In this document: one piece after another, positions 54,201 through 63,000 of the stretch
Layout: every line of letters begins with the position of its first letter
Position numbering within the stretch: position 1 is the stretch's first letter
Origin: Ogataea parapolymorpha DL-1
Taxonomy: Eukaryota; Ascomycota; Pichiomycetes; Pichiales; Pichiaceae
Assembly (NCBI RefSeq): GCF_000187245.1
Contig: NC_027862.1
Location: forward strand, 744,001-808,000
Direction: 5' to 3'
DNA length: 64,000 nt
The notes under the pieces: generated by a model
Seen by the model: only the letters and a program-made list of their open reading frames with translations
What the model was told of the DNA's origin: nothing
Database searches by the model: none
Made by a program: the position numbers and the translations under genes

Positions 54201-55788
54201 TGATGCTGGCCAAAATAAACGGAAACCACTTGTTGCAAGTCTTGAGCATGCTTGCTGGAGCATTTGAGCCTATTTTCTTCAAAGCAAGAATCTTCTCGTG
54301 AACAATGGTTCCGCTAGGATAAAATGGCATGGTCATAAGCGCATTGATAGCCATTTCACTAGAACCTCCAGGGAGAATACAGGACTGTTCTTTGCAGAAC
54401 TGAACAAAAGCGGACGCCATAGCTTTGGATATGCGTTTTCTCAACACCAACGTGCACAACATCTCGACTATCTCGGCGGTCTGCGACACCTCAAACATCG
54501 ACATGACCGTGGTGATCAGCTTTACCCCTAATATGGTCGTTCTTGACTCCACTGCATCGAAGTCCATATCCGGTGATACGTACGCCCTTGCAATCTCGGC
54601 ACAGGCCACCTTGGCGATGCTCGAAACGTCAGCTTTGTTCAACTCGCGAGTATTAAATTCCACGCTGTTGATCTTGAGCGTGTTATGAAGAGTAGCAAGG
54701 ATCTCAAACCTTCTAGGGTTGTCTTCTTTCTGTAGAAGCCGGTAGCATTTTCTGATCAGCTCGATTGACGTCGGATCGTTTGGCTCTCTCTGCATCAAGG
54801 AACCTGCCGGGAACTCTTCATCTATGTCCCCTCCAACAGATCTCGGTAAATCCGCCTTAGGCGGACTCACTTTCAAGATTGACCGTGGCTCGTAAGGCTC
54901 CTTGATTGGAGACGACGCAATTGGTGATTTATCAACGTTGCCAGAAAACAAAACCTTTTTATCTGATCCTGTCTGGTTGCCGGCCGCGTCCCGGGAACCA
55001 GCCTGCCGGGTTGGAGTTTGCGGAGTTGGCACTGCTGGCTCCTTGGGTGTCTTTTCTGCCGACGACTGCTGGTCTGTGTGCGAGGTACGCGCTGGGTTTC
55101 TCACAACGGCTTGGAAAGTGGAAATATTGTCGCTTATTTGAGCTATGTTCTTCTCAAATGCTTGTTTACTGATGCGCAGGTGGCGTTGTCCAGGCGCCAG
55201 GTGTGTGTTATTAGAGCCAAATTGAGATGGAGACGGCTGGGAGCCTTTTGTTGGCGTAGACTGGGAGTTCCCATTGGGTGCTGTCTGAAGAGCTTTGCTC
55301 TGCGACTGAGATTTGGATTCCATCGATTTGTTCGGCGATGGTCCCGACTGTTCACCTGCTCGGGGGTCGGTTGTCGAAGGGTCATCGACGATATTCGGAG
55401 TCGCAATGGCTGGCTGTGACCGAGTGACCAACGCGTCCTGTGGAATACTAGCATTCTCATCCGTACTAACCTGCGCCTGCGAAATGTCCGAGGCCGAGCG
55501 CTGTAATGCGGGCTCTTCACGTTGCCGCTTTGATTTGTTGTTTGTGCTCCGTTTGGAATTCATTATCGAATATAATCTGCTCAACTTGACAGGATCATTT
55601 TTGGACGGCGATGTCAGTACGTTGTATGGTGATTCTGCACTTCTCGAAGGCGCAAACCGTGACCGATTGTTTCGTTTCGCGTCAGCGAACTTCTTGCCCA
55701 AGCGGTCTGCCTTATCTCTGCCACTAGTAGTGGGAGCCACAATGACCGTGGGGCTCGTTCTTCCCGTGTCGTTGTCATTAGCACTCAT
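51223..55788 (-). CDS. RIF1: Rif1-like telomere and replication-timing protein with PP1-docking motifs
   Basis: A 1521-residue protein (1916 in S. cerevisiae). Residues 1-330 are disordered and rich in Ser, Thr and Pro. They contain KKVLF (277-281), an RVxF-type motif, and SILK (303-306), 21 residues further on. This pair recruits protein phosphatase 1 in Rif1 proteins. A HEAT/ARM-like helical region covers about 345-1120 and matches the Rif1 N-terminal domain. Another long disordered region, rich in Gln, Ser and Pro, is followed by an aromatic-proline patch (PPMPYYGYPYYPMMPP) and a helical C-terminal end that is basic. The family counteracts DDK phosphorylation of MCM and sets telomere length. 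Identification rests on the domain order and docking motifs. Confidence 0.78.
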   Translation of the reverse strand: MSANDNDTGRTSPTVIVAPTTSGRDKADRLGKKFADAKRNNRSRFAPSRSAESPYNVLTSPSKNDPVKLSRLYSIMNSKRSTNNKSKRQREEPALQRSASDISQAQVSTDENASIPQDALVTRSQPAIATPNIVDDPSTTDPRAGEQSGPSPNKSMESKSQSQSKALQTAPNGNSQSTPTKGSQPSPSQFGSNNTHLAPGQRHLRISKQAFEKNIAQISDNISTFQAVVRNPARTSHTDQQSSAEKTPKEPAVPTPQTPTRQAGSRDAAGNQTGSDKKVLFSGNVDKSPIASSPIKEPYEPRSILKVSPPKADLPRSVGGDIDEEFPAGSLMQREPNDPTSIELIRKCYRLLQKEDNPRRFEILATLHNTLKINSVEFNTRELNKADVSSIAKVACAEIARAYVSPDMDFDAVESRTTILGVKLITTVMSMFEVSQTAEIVEMLCTLVLRKRISKAMASAFVQFCKEQSCILPGGSSEMAINALMTMPFYPSGTIVHEKILALKKIGSNAPASMLKTCNKWFPFILASIMSIDLGSHQRILQAVVALLNEWTSNCNPKIREDVLTLMSEDAETFLSLHAVEASQNLLEPGLSVCDLLVKTLNITLRRGAYVEAMKIWALVTYSISAFTWNKGIEDWPHLEAWVSVFTECFNADGLPPKIAALEAWKGIIFAYQSSMVYRASLSPKTKSEEELIDVKFHVLAHPFFGLALKLNDTLFVEYQKLFVRIYHSLYKFLTRNPQDEGASMNGAIKWICTILGQFFLAESRSAEQLEFAINFFEQMLTSNPSKPDLAQTKLQKDCFADDIAIDSLSVPPINTLWVATSPDQFVELLKIACKSKIPVAKKLKLITLFVRGLRTGLSPSSVAFTRLTEPVIAIFLDTFSEVEQDCAELGNLEEIERVLSDFFQAIDILNSLYLWGETKSVFTVVSQWLRKLDDKNAQHGSNLVAGYLDKIFSLDVNRYVQACNELLTHCQGFEKLVTDSLVAHVCSAYFNASPVVWTSIFEKLGESIYIDILSRLVLNEVGHDSAIDAQKHDKFWQATKLKTVSDEQLYVLYDVLLSCPGTELLRYQVSNCLLNGKPTLYLPVVNRVLKRIIDQGQCPQEELQLFLRKRSSLIHHNAAGCNMFLGKTIKLVSRLQSMIEGVPETQSSSQSSNAKSETEKPHKNGTKETPIPSVQQQLEPEPNRPQKDAVQGAQTKQSGPEKSEQQESQTQEPERQDSSATGTSTELTTFVLRSDDEEEEEQPIDKSGTTSEQPVATSSPQRAADQPASKPVIPQSSQVSSPIVGISPTQVPMLPKATPQKASETSERAKNQPSAQPHNVSPVPATSGLPSATPLSRAAVPPALEVSATAPRELPSNHGEISEKQPSVSRTQTSPPAVEQSTPSQQTPFGQSSIPPFREPAERSFFGQDTSQFLPPFPPMPYYGYPYYPMMPPATGIAEKPPHMHHMPMYYPMPYPWPAPLPGPEKALDAKDPENWVKLEELVTRLARENPDGVDDLEETKKRKLEDDLFTLLTCLKKRR

Positions 55789-56011
55789 GGCTTCTGGTTG
55801 GAAAATACAGGACAGTTACTAACGGGTGTGTGATTCTGCAAACCCAGGAGATGCGGTCTTGTGGATTCCTAGTTGACGAGCGCAGTGCTTTATTTATCTC
55901 CTGCCGTTCCTCACCTTTATACACGTACAATTTTTTTCAAGCTGGCATTTTTTTTGGTTTTTACGCGTACAACCTAACCGCACGCCAAGTTGGCAGTGAA
56001 ATAAAAATACT

Positions 56012-57946
56012 TCAGGGAGCTATATCGTATTCATAGCTTGGAAGCACAACAATCGGCAGGCGGACCGTGAACTCGAGGCCGTTGCTAATGCCTTCCACCG
56101 CCTTGTAAAGCACAGAACCCTTGTTGTCGGTGAAGATCGAGGTCAGATCAAACACTTGTCGATTTTTCTGCGTGCTCTCCTCTGGCGACCGTGTAAGCTT
56201 GTAAGCATCCACCAGAACAAACTTGATCTGCAGTAAGTATTTCAGTTGGAAAAAATTTGTCTTGAACTGCGGCTCCACAGTCGCAGGTACTTGTACATTC
56301 ACGTTGAGCTGCTCGGCGTCGAACGTGCTCACCGGCTTGTGGAAAACGGTGGTCTCCATGCTGTTCCCGTGTTTGATGCCTTTATATACTTCATTGTACT
56401 CGTAGCGCCTTAAATACTCGTCTCTGTAGATGACCTGGTCCTTTATCAAACGCACTTCGACGCCCTTGGTCTCCAGCTGGGCATCCGCAAATGACATGCT
56501 AATGGTGATGTGATCTCCGACTCTAACAATGTTCTTGCTCAGAGTCAGGTTTGCCAGCTGCAGATGATCCTGCTTGACAATGTACTTTGTTTGCTGATGG
56601 ACAGGAATTTGGCCTTCCATGTCGGCTACGTCATCTGCAGAGTAAAACTCCTGCTTCTGAACGCTGTGGTAGTCCTGGATAATGTTGAACAGGTTTTGGC
56701 GAGGATTCGATTCCGCATCCTGTCCGTTATGATATTGTTTTTCAAACTTTTCTTGTAATTTGATTGCATCCATCACGTCGCTCTCGTTCAGCTCGTTCAA
56801 AAGTGCAAGAAATTGCTTGGTCTCGAGGTCTTTACTGAGATCAAATGTTGCTGGCAGGTCCTCTGACGAGGACCTTCTTGTTGAGTCTGTGGTCCCGAGA
56901 CTACGCCGAAGAAGCTCCATATTTATCGTCGAGGGTTTTTTTGACAGGTTGTTTGGAAGTGAGGACGCATTGGACGACCGTCGAGTGAAGTTTCCATTAA
57001 TATCCGGCTCTGAGTACTTCCGCACGTGTCTGGGCTGTGCGGCGGTCTCAGAGGACCCTGCAACGTTCAGGTCAACATTTTTCAGAGCACTTGGTCGTTG
57101 GTTCATCCGCGGTCTTTCAAGATGAAAAAGCGGTTGTCTTCCAAATCTATCGATGTATGGCTGTATCTTGAGAGGGAAAAACATTGTTTTGTTGGAGAAA
57201 GTGCCATTTTTCTCCTTCAATTGGTAGCCGAGAATGACGTTGTAGTGGATCTGGACTGCCTCCGACCGGAACGATGGAGCGAGATCCATGGGCAGCTTCA
57301 TATTCACATAGAAGCTTCGCGTTAGTTTATTCGAGGTTGAGTTGTTGTTCAGTTGGGTGGGCTTGAAAGTCAAGTCGCTAAATAAAATGGATTGTGTTGT
57401 CGAGTAATGCGGAATGATATGAGTATGTTCGTCGTTCATATCTGACTGAAATAACGTGGTCAGGCCAGTCAACAGGCCCTTTTTGTGTTGATCAAAGGTG
57501 ATTTCGAGTCCGTTGATTCCAGCAAGCCGGCCTTCAAACGTGGCTGATTTCTGGAGTTCTTCAAATATTGAGGCATCCACAATTCGGTCGTTTATCGAGT
57601 AGTAGCCGAAAAGTTGAACATAGCCCAAATAAATCGAAATATCTTGCAAAACATCGTTTTCCTCCTCAGGCATGGTGTCCAATTGCTGCAAAAACAGTGC
57701 TCGTGTGGCATTGGAAAATTGAGAAGATAGACGGCTGCCAAACCAGCCGTCGTTTTGCGCGGGGGAGTCATGCTCCGGCTGTTTGGAATTCCTCGCGACA
57801 GCGTTATTGTTCAATGGCCCGATATATCGAAACCGCAGAACCAACGAAAGCTCATCGGTCCCTGCAATCACGGGAGAATTCTCGTATACAAGCTCCACCC
57901 GTACGCTGTCGTTGATATTTTGGTGGTAAACTGTGTGCGTGACCAT
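56012..57946 (-). CDS. RGP1: Rgp1, subunit of the Ric1-Rgp1 GEF for Ypt6
   Basis: A 644-residue protein (663 in S. cerevisiae) with an arrestin-like fold split by a disordered Ser-rich linker (about 320-400). The Rgp1 family core is recognisable in SILFSDLTFKPTQLN, KLPMDLAPSFRSEAVQIHYNVILGYQL and the C-terminal GLEFTVRLPIVVLPSYEYD. With Ric1 it activates the Rab GTPase Ypt6 at the Golgi for retrograde endosome traffic. The ATG at 57946 gives a complete reading frame. The upstream 179 bp is shared with the divergent membrane-protein gene. Confidence 0.9.
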   Translation of the reverse strand: MVTHTVYHQNINDSVRVELVYENSPVIAGTDELSLVLRFRYIGPLNNNAVARNSKQPEHDSPAQNDGWFGSRLSSQFSNATRALFLQQLDTMPEEENDVLQDISIYLGYVQLFGYYSINDRIVDASIFEELQKSATFEGRLAGINGLEITFDQHKKGLLTGLTTLFQSDMNDEHTHIIPHYSTTQSILFSDLTFKPTQLNNNSTSNKLTRSFYVNMKLPMDLAPSFRSEAVQIHYNVILGYQLKEKNGTFSNKTMFFPLKIQPYIDRFGRQPLFHLERPRMNQRPSALKNVDLNVAGSSETAAQPRHVRKYSEPDINGNFTRRSSNASSLPNNLSKKPSTINMELLRRSLGTTDSTRRSSSEDLPATFDLSKDLETKQFLALLNELNESDVMDAIKLQEKFEKQYHNGQDAESNPRQNLFNIIQDYHSVQKQEFYSADDVADMEGQIPVHQQTKYIVKQDHLQLANLTLSKNIVRVGDHITISMSFADAQLETKGVEVRLIKDQVIYRDEYLRRYEYNEVYKGIKHGNSMETTVFHKPVSTFDAEQLNVNVQVPATVEPQFKTNFFQLKYLLQIKFVLVDAYKLTRSPEESTQKNRQVFDLTSIFTDNKGSVLYKAVEGISNGLEFTVRLPIVVLPSYEYDIAP

Positions 57947-58125
57947 ATCACTACGTTTGAATATTGATGATAAATATCAGGACAAATTTGACGTAAGCAA
58001 ATTTATCGTGTACTCCTGCCACCACCAGTGAAAATGGGCGGTAGCGGATTAAAAAAAGAAGGATGCAACCCCCTTAAGCTTTTTTAAACAACTTGTGTTT
58101 CAGCGTTTTGAATAAACTTATACAA

Positions 58126-60006
58126 ATGCTATCCACTGGCTGGAGTAAGCTCTCAGGAGCCTTCAGTGCAGTTCACGTGCTTCCCAAAAGAGAGAAGATG
58201 CCAGAACGAGTCCAGTTTTCAACCAAATGGTTTCTCAGCTGTTTAGCTGTGTTTGTGGTCTTCAATTTCATCAGCATCTTCCAGCAAACGACATTCATGT
58301 GCCAGCTTCCCGCAGTGAATCTTGTGCGAGTGCTTAACAATGGAGACAAGTTCATTGACTCTGGAAAGCTATACTTTAAAGACAACTACGACGAGGTCAG
58401 AAAGGAGAATATTGAGCTGTACAACTCGTTAAGCAAAATATTCGAAATGCAAAAGAACTCTTATCTCAAAAGCTATGATGAGTACGCACTGATACTGAAC
58501 CCACTTTTCATCCTGGATGAAGCTGAGGTCAGGATTAAATTCCATCCGATGAAGTACTACTTCAAGAATAAAAGCTTTGAGTTCAAAAACAGCACCATTC
58601 CAATTCTAGAGTTCAAACGTGTGTTTGGCCGTAAGCTGACGCCTCTTAGGGCCTTGCGCCGCCCTGCTATGCCATTTTCTTTTCGTCTACATGAACACCA
58701 CCAGGACACTAATGAGTTCCTCCACAAAATCGTCTATCCCATTTATGAGTCAAGCGGCTATGACAGGACCGATTATAGCTTGGACTCACTTTTAGACTAC
58801 TCGTTTGTCCTCAAATACATCAATTTTGGGGTGTTTCTTATCTCACTTATATTCTTCGTCGAAGCGCTCTCTGTTGTGGTGCCATATTCACTCAAGTATC
58901 ATCGAGTCTTCTCCATCCCCAGGGTGAATCAAGCCCTATTCGTGTTGGCAATCATTTGTTTTGTCAGCTGCTTTATGTTGATGTCTGTGAATATTGTCCT
59001 TAACCTGATTCTTGTCGGCAAAGAATCCAACGATCTCGGTGTCGTGAGCACGCTTATGGGATTTATCCAGCTATTTTGGCTTGTCTTTCTTGCGTTCCAA
59101 ACCAAAAACTGGATTTGGAAAGTGTACCTCGAGAACAAGTATCCATCATCCGACAACTCCAGAGAATTGGAGACTCAAGGCGGGCGTCGGCATAGTCTTG
59201 GTGGATTTGGAATTAGACCATTGAGCTTTGGAAGTATCAAGAGACGTTTCACCTTGACTTTGAGCGCCACGGAAAGTCAAAAAGACTCTAGCGCTGAGGG
59301 ATCGGATAAACAGGACTTGGACAAGCTTTTGAGCCCCCACCTTTATACTGAGGATTTGCACCGCGAGTCTAGTGCAAATAATCTGGGCTCCGAGTTCAAG
59401 GCGATACCGGGACGCTCAATCCGCTCTATACGTTCTGCGCGCTCAATTCGCTCTCTGGGAGTTGCTACAATCAATGATCGAGATCCATTCACAACAGCTT
59501 TGCAACACCAACCAGGAAGCGCTAAGCAGGATGATAACAGAAGTCTGAAATCCTCACGTAGCCGCCTTGCCATGCTTTACAATAACGGTACCGAGGAGGC
59601 AGGAGAACCGGATAAACCTGGGAACGTCACAGACACGGAAATTGTTAGGGTTCCATCTAAACCGCAGGGGGTTTTTGTTGAAGACATAGTCACTGACTCT
59701 AAGGCTGTTGAGTCTGAACAGGAAAATGGAAACGACTCAGGTACTGATAGCGAAGAGTCTTACGATGCAGACTCTAGTCGTTCAAGTCAAAAAGATGAAG
59801 AACGGACCACTTCCAAACACTCGGTCCCCAGTCTCAAAAAAGAGACTGCCGTTCAATCTGTGTTACCACAATCAAAAGACGTCGATGAGTTGTTAGTCGA
59901 GAATCGCGATGCCGAGCATTCAACAACGAGAATCTCCACAGCAGCATCTGAAAGTTTTGAACACACTCAGGAAAAGGAGGATAATGGCAGAGACAATAGT
60001 GGTTAG
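58126..60006 (+). CDS. Unrecognised four-span membrane protein with a long acidic tail
   Basis: A 626-residue protein from ATG 58126 (MLSTGWSKLSG); the in-frame upstream extension lacks an ATG. One membrane span lies near residues 38-57 and is followed by a luminal or extracellular loop of about 190 residues containing N-x-S/T sites. Three more spans are clustered near 245-340. This 1+3 topology recalls SUR7/PalI-type tetraspan proteins, but I see no diagnostic motif. The cytosolic C-terminal 280 residues are Ser-rich and acidic, with an Arg-Ser repeat (RSIRSIRSARSIRS, at about residues 430-443). It is convergent with SNF2, 79 bp apart. Function unknown. Confidence 0.8.
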   Translation: MLSTGWSKLSGAFSAVHVLPKREKMPERVQFSTKWFLSCLAVFVVFNFISIFQQTTFMCQLPAVNLVRVLNNGDKFIDSGKLYFKDNYDEVRKENIELYNSLSKIFEMQKNSYLKSYDEYALILNPLFILDEAEVRIKFHPMKYYFKNKSFEFKNSTIPILEFKRVFGRKLTPLRALRRPAMPFSFRLHEHHQDTNEFLHKIVYPIYESSGYDRTDYSLDSLLDYSFVLKYINFGVFLISLIFFVEALSVVVPYSLKYHRVFSIPRVNQALFVLAIICFVSCFMLMSVNIVLNLILVGKESNDLGVVSTLMGFIQLFWLVFLAFQTKNWIWKVYLENKYPSSDNSRELETQGGRRHSLGGFGIRPLSFGSIKRRFTLTLSATESQKDSSAEGSDKQDLDKLLSPHLYTEDLHRESSANNLGSEFKAIPGRSIRSIRSARSIRSLGVATINDRDPFTTALQHQPGSAKQDDNRSLKSSRSRLAMLYNNGTEEAGEPDKPGNVTDTEIVRVPSKPQGVFVEDIVTDSKAVESEQENGNDSGTDSEESYDADSSRSSQKDEERTTSKHSVPSLKKETAVQSVLPQSKDVDELLVENRDAEHSTTRISTAASESFEHTQEKEDNGRDNSG

Positions 60007-60085
60007 AAATGGACATTTATTAGGCGACTCATGTAGCTGTAACATCCCTATTTGATTAAAATACACGTAAATAATTATATCCAAA

Positions 60086-63000
60086 TTATTGGACCATGCC
60101 TGGTATCTGTACGGATCCGTTAATCTGTTGGCCTGCAACGACTGATGGCGGATTGCGCTTCAAACCAAAGCGCTCGTCAAATTCAGTGAAATCAATTTCA
60201 GCACCATCCTTCATATTCCTGTACATCTGTAGAGCTTCATCCTCCATGAGTCGGGAATCGTTGTAAACCATGGAGCCCTCTTGGTTGTATATTCTTGCAT
60301 TCGCAAACATTAGGTGAAGATCGTAAATGAATTCTTCCAAACTCCAATATACTTCTCCCTGAACCCTGCGCTTAATTCCATCAAAGGCTATAGGGTTCTT
60401 GATAATCACATAGTAATCAGGATAGACACGTTTGATAGGTTTAGTGAGAAATATTGTCGAGAGTTTCCGGCCATCAATGGACATAGTCAATAAGCGGTCA
60501 AGGATCTCATTCAATTGCAACTGTAACGTATGGCGCTCTTCCATGGTCATTTCAGGAGGAATAGCATTCTCTTTACGACATATCGGAGCCGAGATGGGTA
60601 TACCTCGAGACCTCTTTTTCCTCCCTGCTCCTCCCCCTGACGGCGTCTGCGGCGCAGAATCTCCTATCTCAGGAGGAGAAACAGTGTTCCGGGCAGATCC
60701 ACTCCTTTGCTTGCGTTTCGCGGTCTTCGGCTTTTTCTTGGAAATTCCCTCCTCCTCGTCATCAATGAAATCAGCTAGATCGCCGTTTGGATCCACAGAG
60801 CTCTCCAAAGGTTCGGTATCCGTCTTCGGTTTACGGCCTCTCTTACGGCTCTTCTTTGGTCTTGACTCGTCGTCGTCATCAGAAGCATAGCCATCGATTT
60901 CTTTCAACCATTGCTCTTCGGTGATATTCTCATCGTAATGAGTAATCTTGCGCTCTCTGGCTCCACGACCGTAATGAAGCATTTCCGCAACCTCATCGGT
61001 AATTTCTGGCTCTTGGTTATAAATCTCGGGCAATTCCGATTCGGATATCAATCTTGGGTAGCCCAAGGAGTTGTCATTGCGCTCCTCGTCAATCTTATTG
61101 AAAAGCTGCAGTTCTTCTTCGTTTCTCGCAAGAATTTCATTGAGCTCCTTATCTTCTAAAACCTCATCCTCATCCCTGTCATTCTCTTCAGCTTCAAGAA
61201 GCTGCCTTAGAAGGGCTTCTTGTTCTTCGGATGTAGATTTCTGGTCAAATTTACCGGCCTGAATAACTTTACCGTCAATGTCCAACTTTTGGTGCGCTCT
61301 CTCTAATATGTATTCCTCAATCGAGTCACTGGTAATTAGTCTCAAAATCCGAACCTCGTTCTTCTGACCAATACGGTGCGCCCTGTCTTGGGCCTGAAGG
61401 TCTTGATGCGGATTCCAGTCAGTGTCAAAGATAATAACCGTGTCGGCGGTCTGCAAGTTCAGTCCCAAACCACCTGCTCTAGTCGAAAGAAGGAAAACAA
61501 AGTATGGAGAATCCTCCGAGTTGAAATCCTTCAGCAGTGCAGTACGGTCATCAGCTCGAGTATCTCCGTCCAATCTCATGTAATGCATTCCTCTGAATCT
61601 GAGGAAGTCCTCCATGATGTCCATAATCTGGGTCATCTGGAAAAACATCAAAACTCTGTGACCGCTGGCACGGAATTTGGGCAAAATTCTATCCAAAAGC
61701 TCAAACTTTCCACTCACTCTCCAAATTGTATCGTTGTTTTCATGGGAAGGATTTATCATGTCTTCAATTGCAGGGAACACATATGGATGATTACAAATTT
61801 TTCTCAGCTGCATGAGTTTGTTGTTCATACCCTTGATACCAACGGGGGCCTTGCTGTCCGAGTCACCAATAAACAACTGATTGTATTTCAACATTTGATG
61901 ATACAATTTGGTTTGTAAGCCAGATTTGCGGCACTTGATGACTCTCTCTATTTTATTAGGCAGACTCTTTTCAACATCTTTTTTCAATCTTCGAAGCAAA
62001 AATGGTCTCAAAACCTTGTGCAATCTTCTGATGACAAGAAGTGTCTCTTCTTCAGATAGCTCCAACTTATCCTGACTGCCGGTGTTGGCAAACGGTGTGT
62101 TGAACCAATCGTCAAATGACTTGTCGGAGTTGAAAATTTTAGGAAGCACAAAATTGAGCAAAGCCCACAACTCAGGAAGGTTGTTTTGAAGAGGCGTACC
62201 TGTCAAGATAAGCCTGTAATCCGAATGATAGAATTCTGTTAGAGTGGACGATAACTTCGATTTGGTATTTTTCATACGGTGACCTTCATCAATGATCATG
62301 TGCACCCATTTTATCTTCGACAATAGGTATTTGTCCTTGATCACATACTCGTAGGTTGTCAAGAGAACGTTAAAGTTGCCTGCCCTGACATCATACGCAA
62401 GTTCTTTACGCATTTGCGGAGATCCTTTGTAGCTGATCTTTTTCAAACTTGGGGCCCATTTGTCAAACTCTAGATTCCAGTTCGGCAATGTTGACAGAGG
62501 CACAATGACGAGAAATGGACCTGGAATCTTCTTCACTTCCATGATATAAGTCAAGAGAGAAATAGTCTGGATAGTTTTTCCCAGTCCCATTTCGTCAGCC
62601 AAAATACCATTCAAATGGTTATTGAACAAAGAAACCATCCATTCCAATCCCCTGAGCTGGTACTCCTTCAAAGTTCCGCCGACAAGAATTGAAGGCTGTT
62701 TCTCAATCTTCTCTTGGATTCTGTGCGCAACAGAATAGTAATCGGCATTTTCTTTCTCCTCGTCGTCTTCCTCCTCTGCATTAGTATATTGCGGATCAAT
62801 GTGATGTGCATGAACCATGTGTTCCTGGGTATCTCTTTGTTGAACTTTCACTGACTGGATTAAGGTACGCAAGAATCCTGTGGTTTGTTTCAGAATGTGA
62901 GTAATTCTAGTATCCTTAGTTTGGTCAAGAAGCTTGATATACGCCTCTTCATCGTTTGCCTTAAGAGCTTGCAATCTCTGTTTGGCATTTCTTTCAATAC

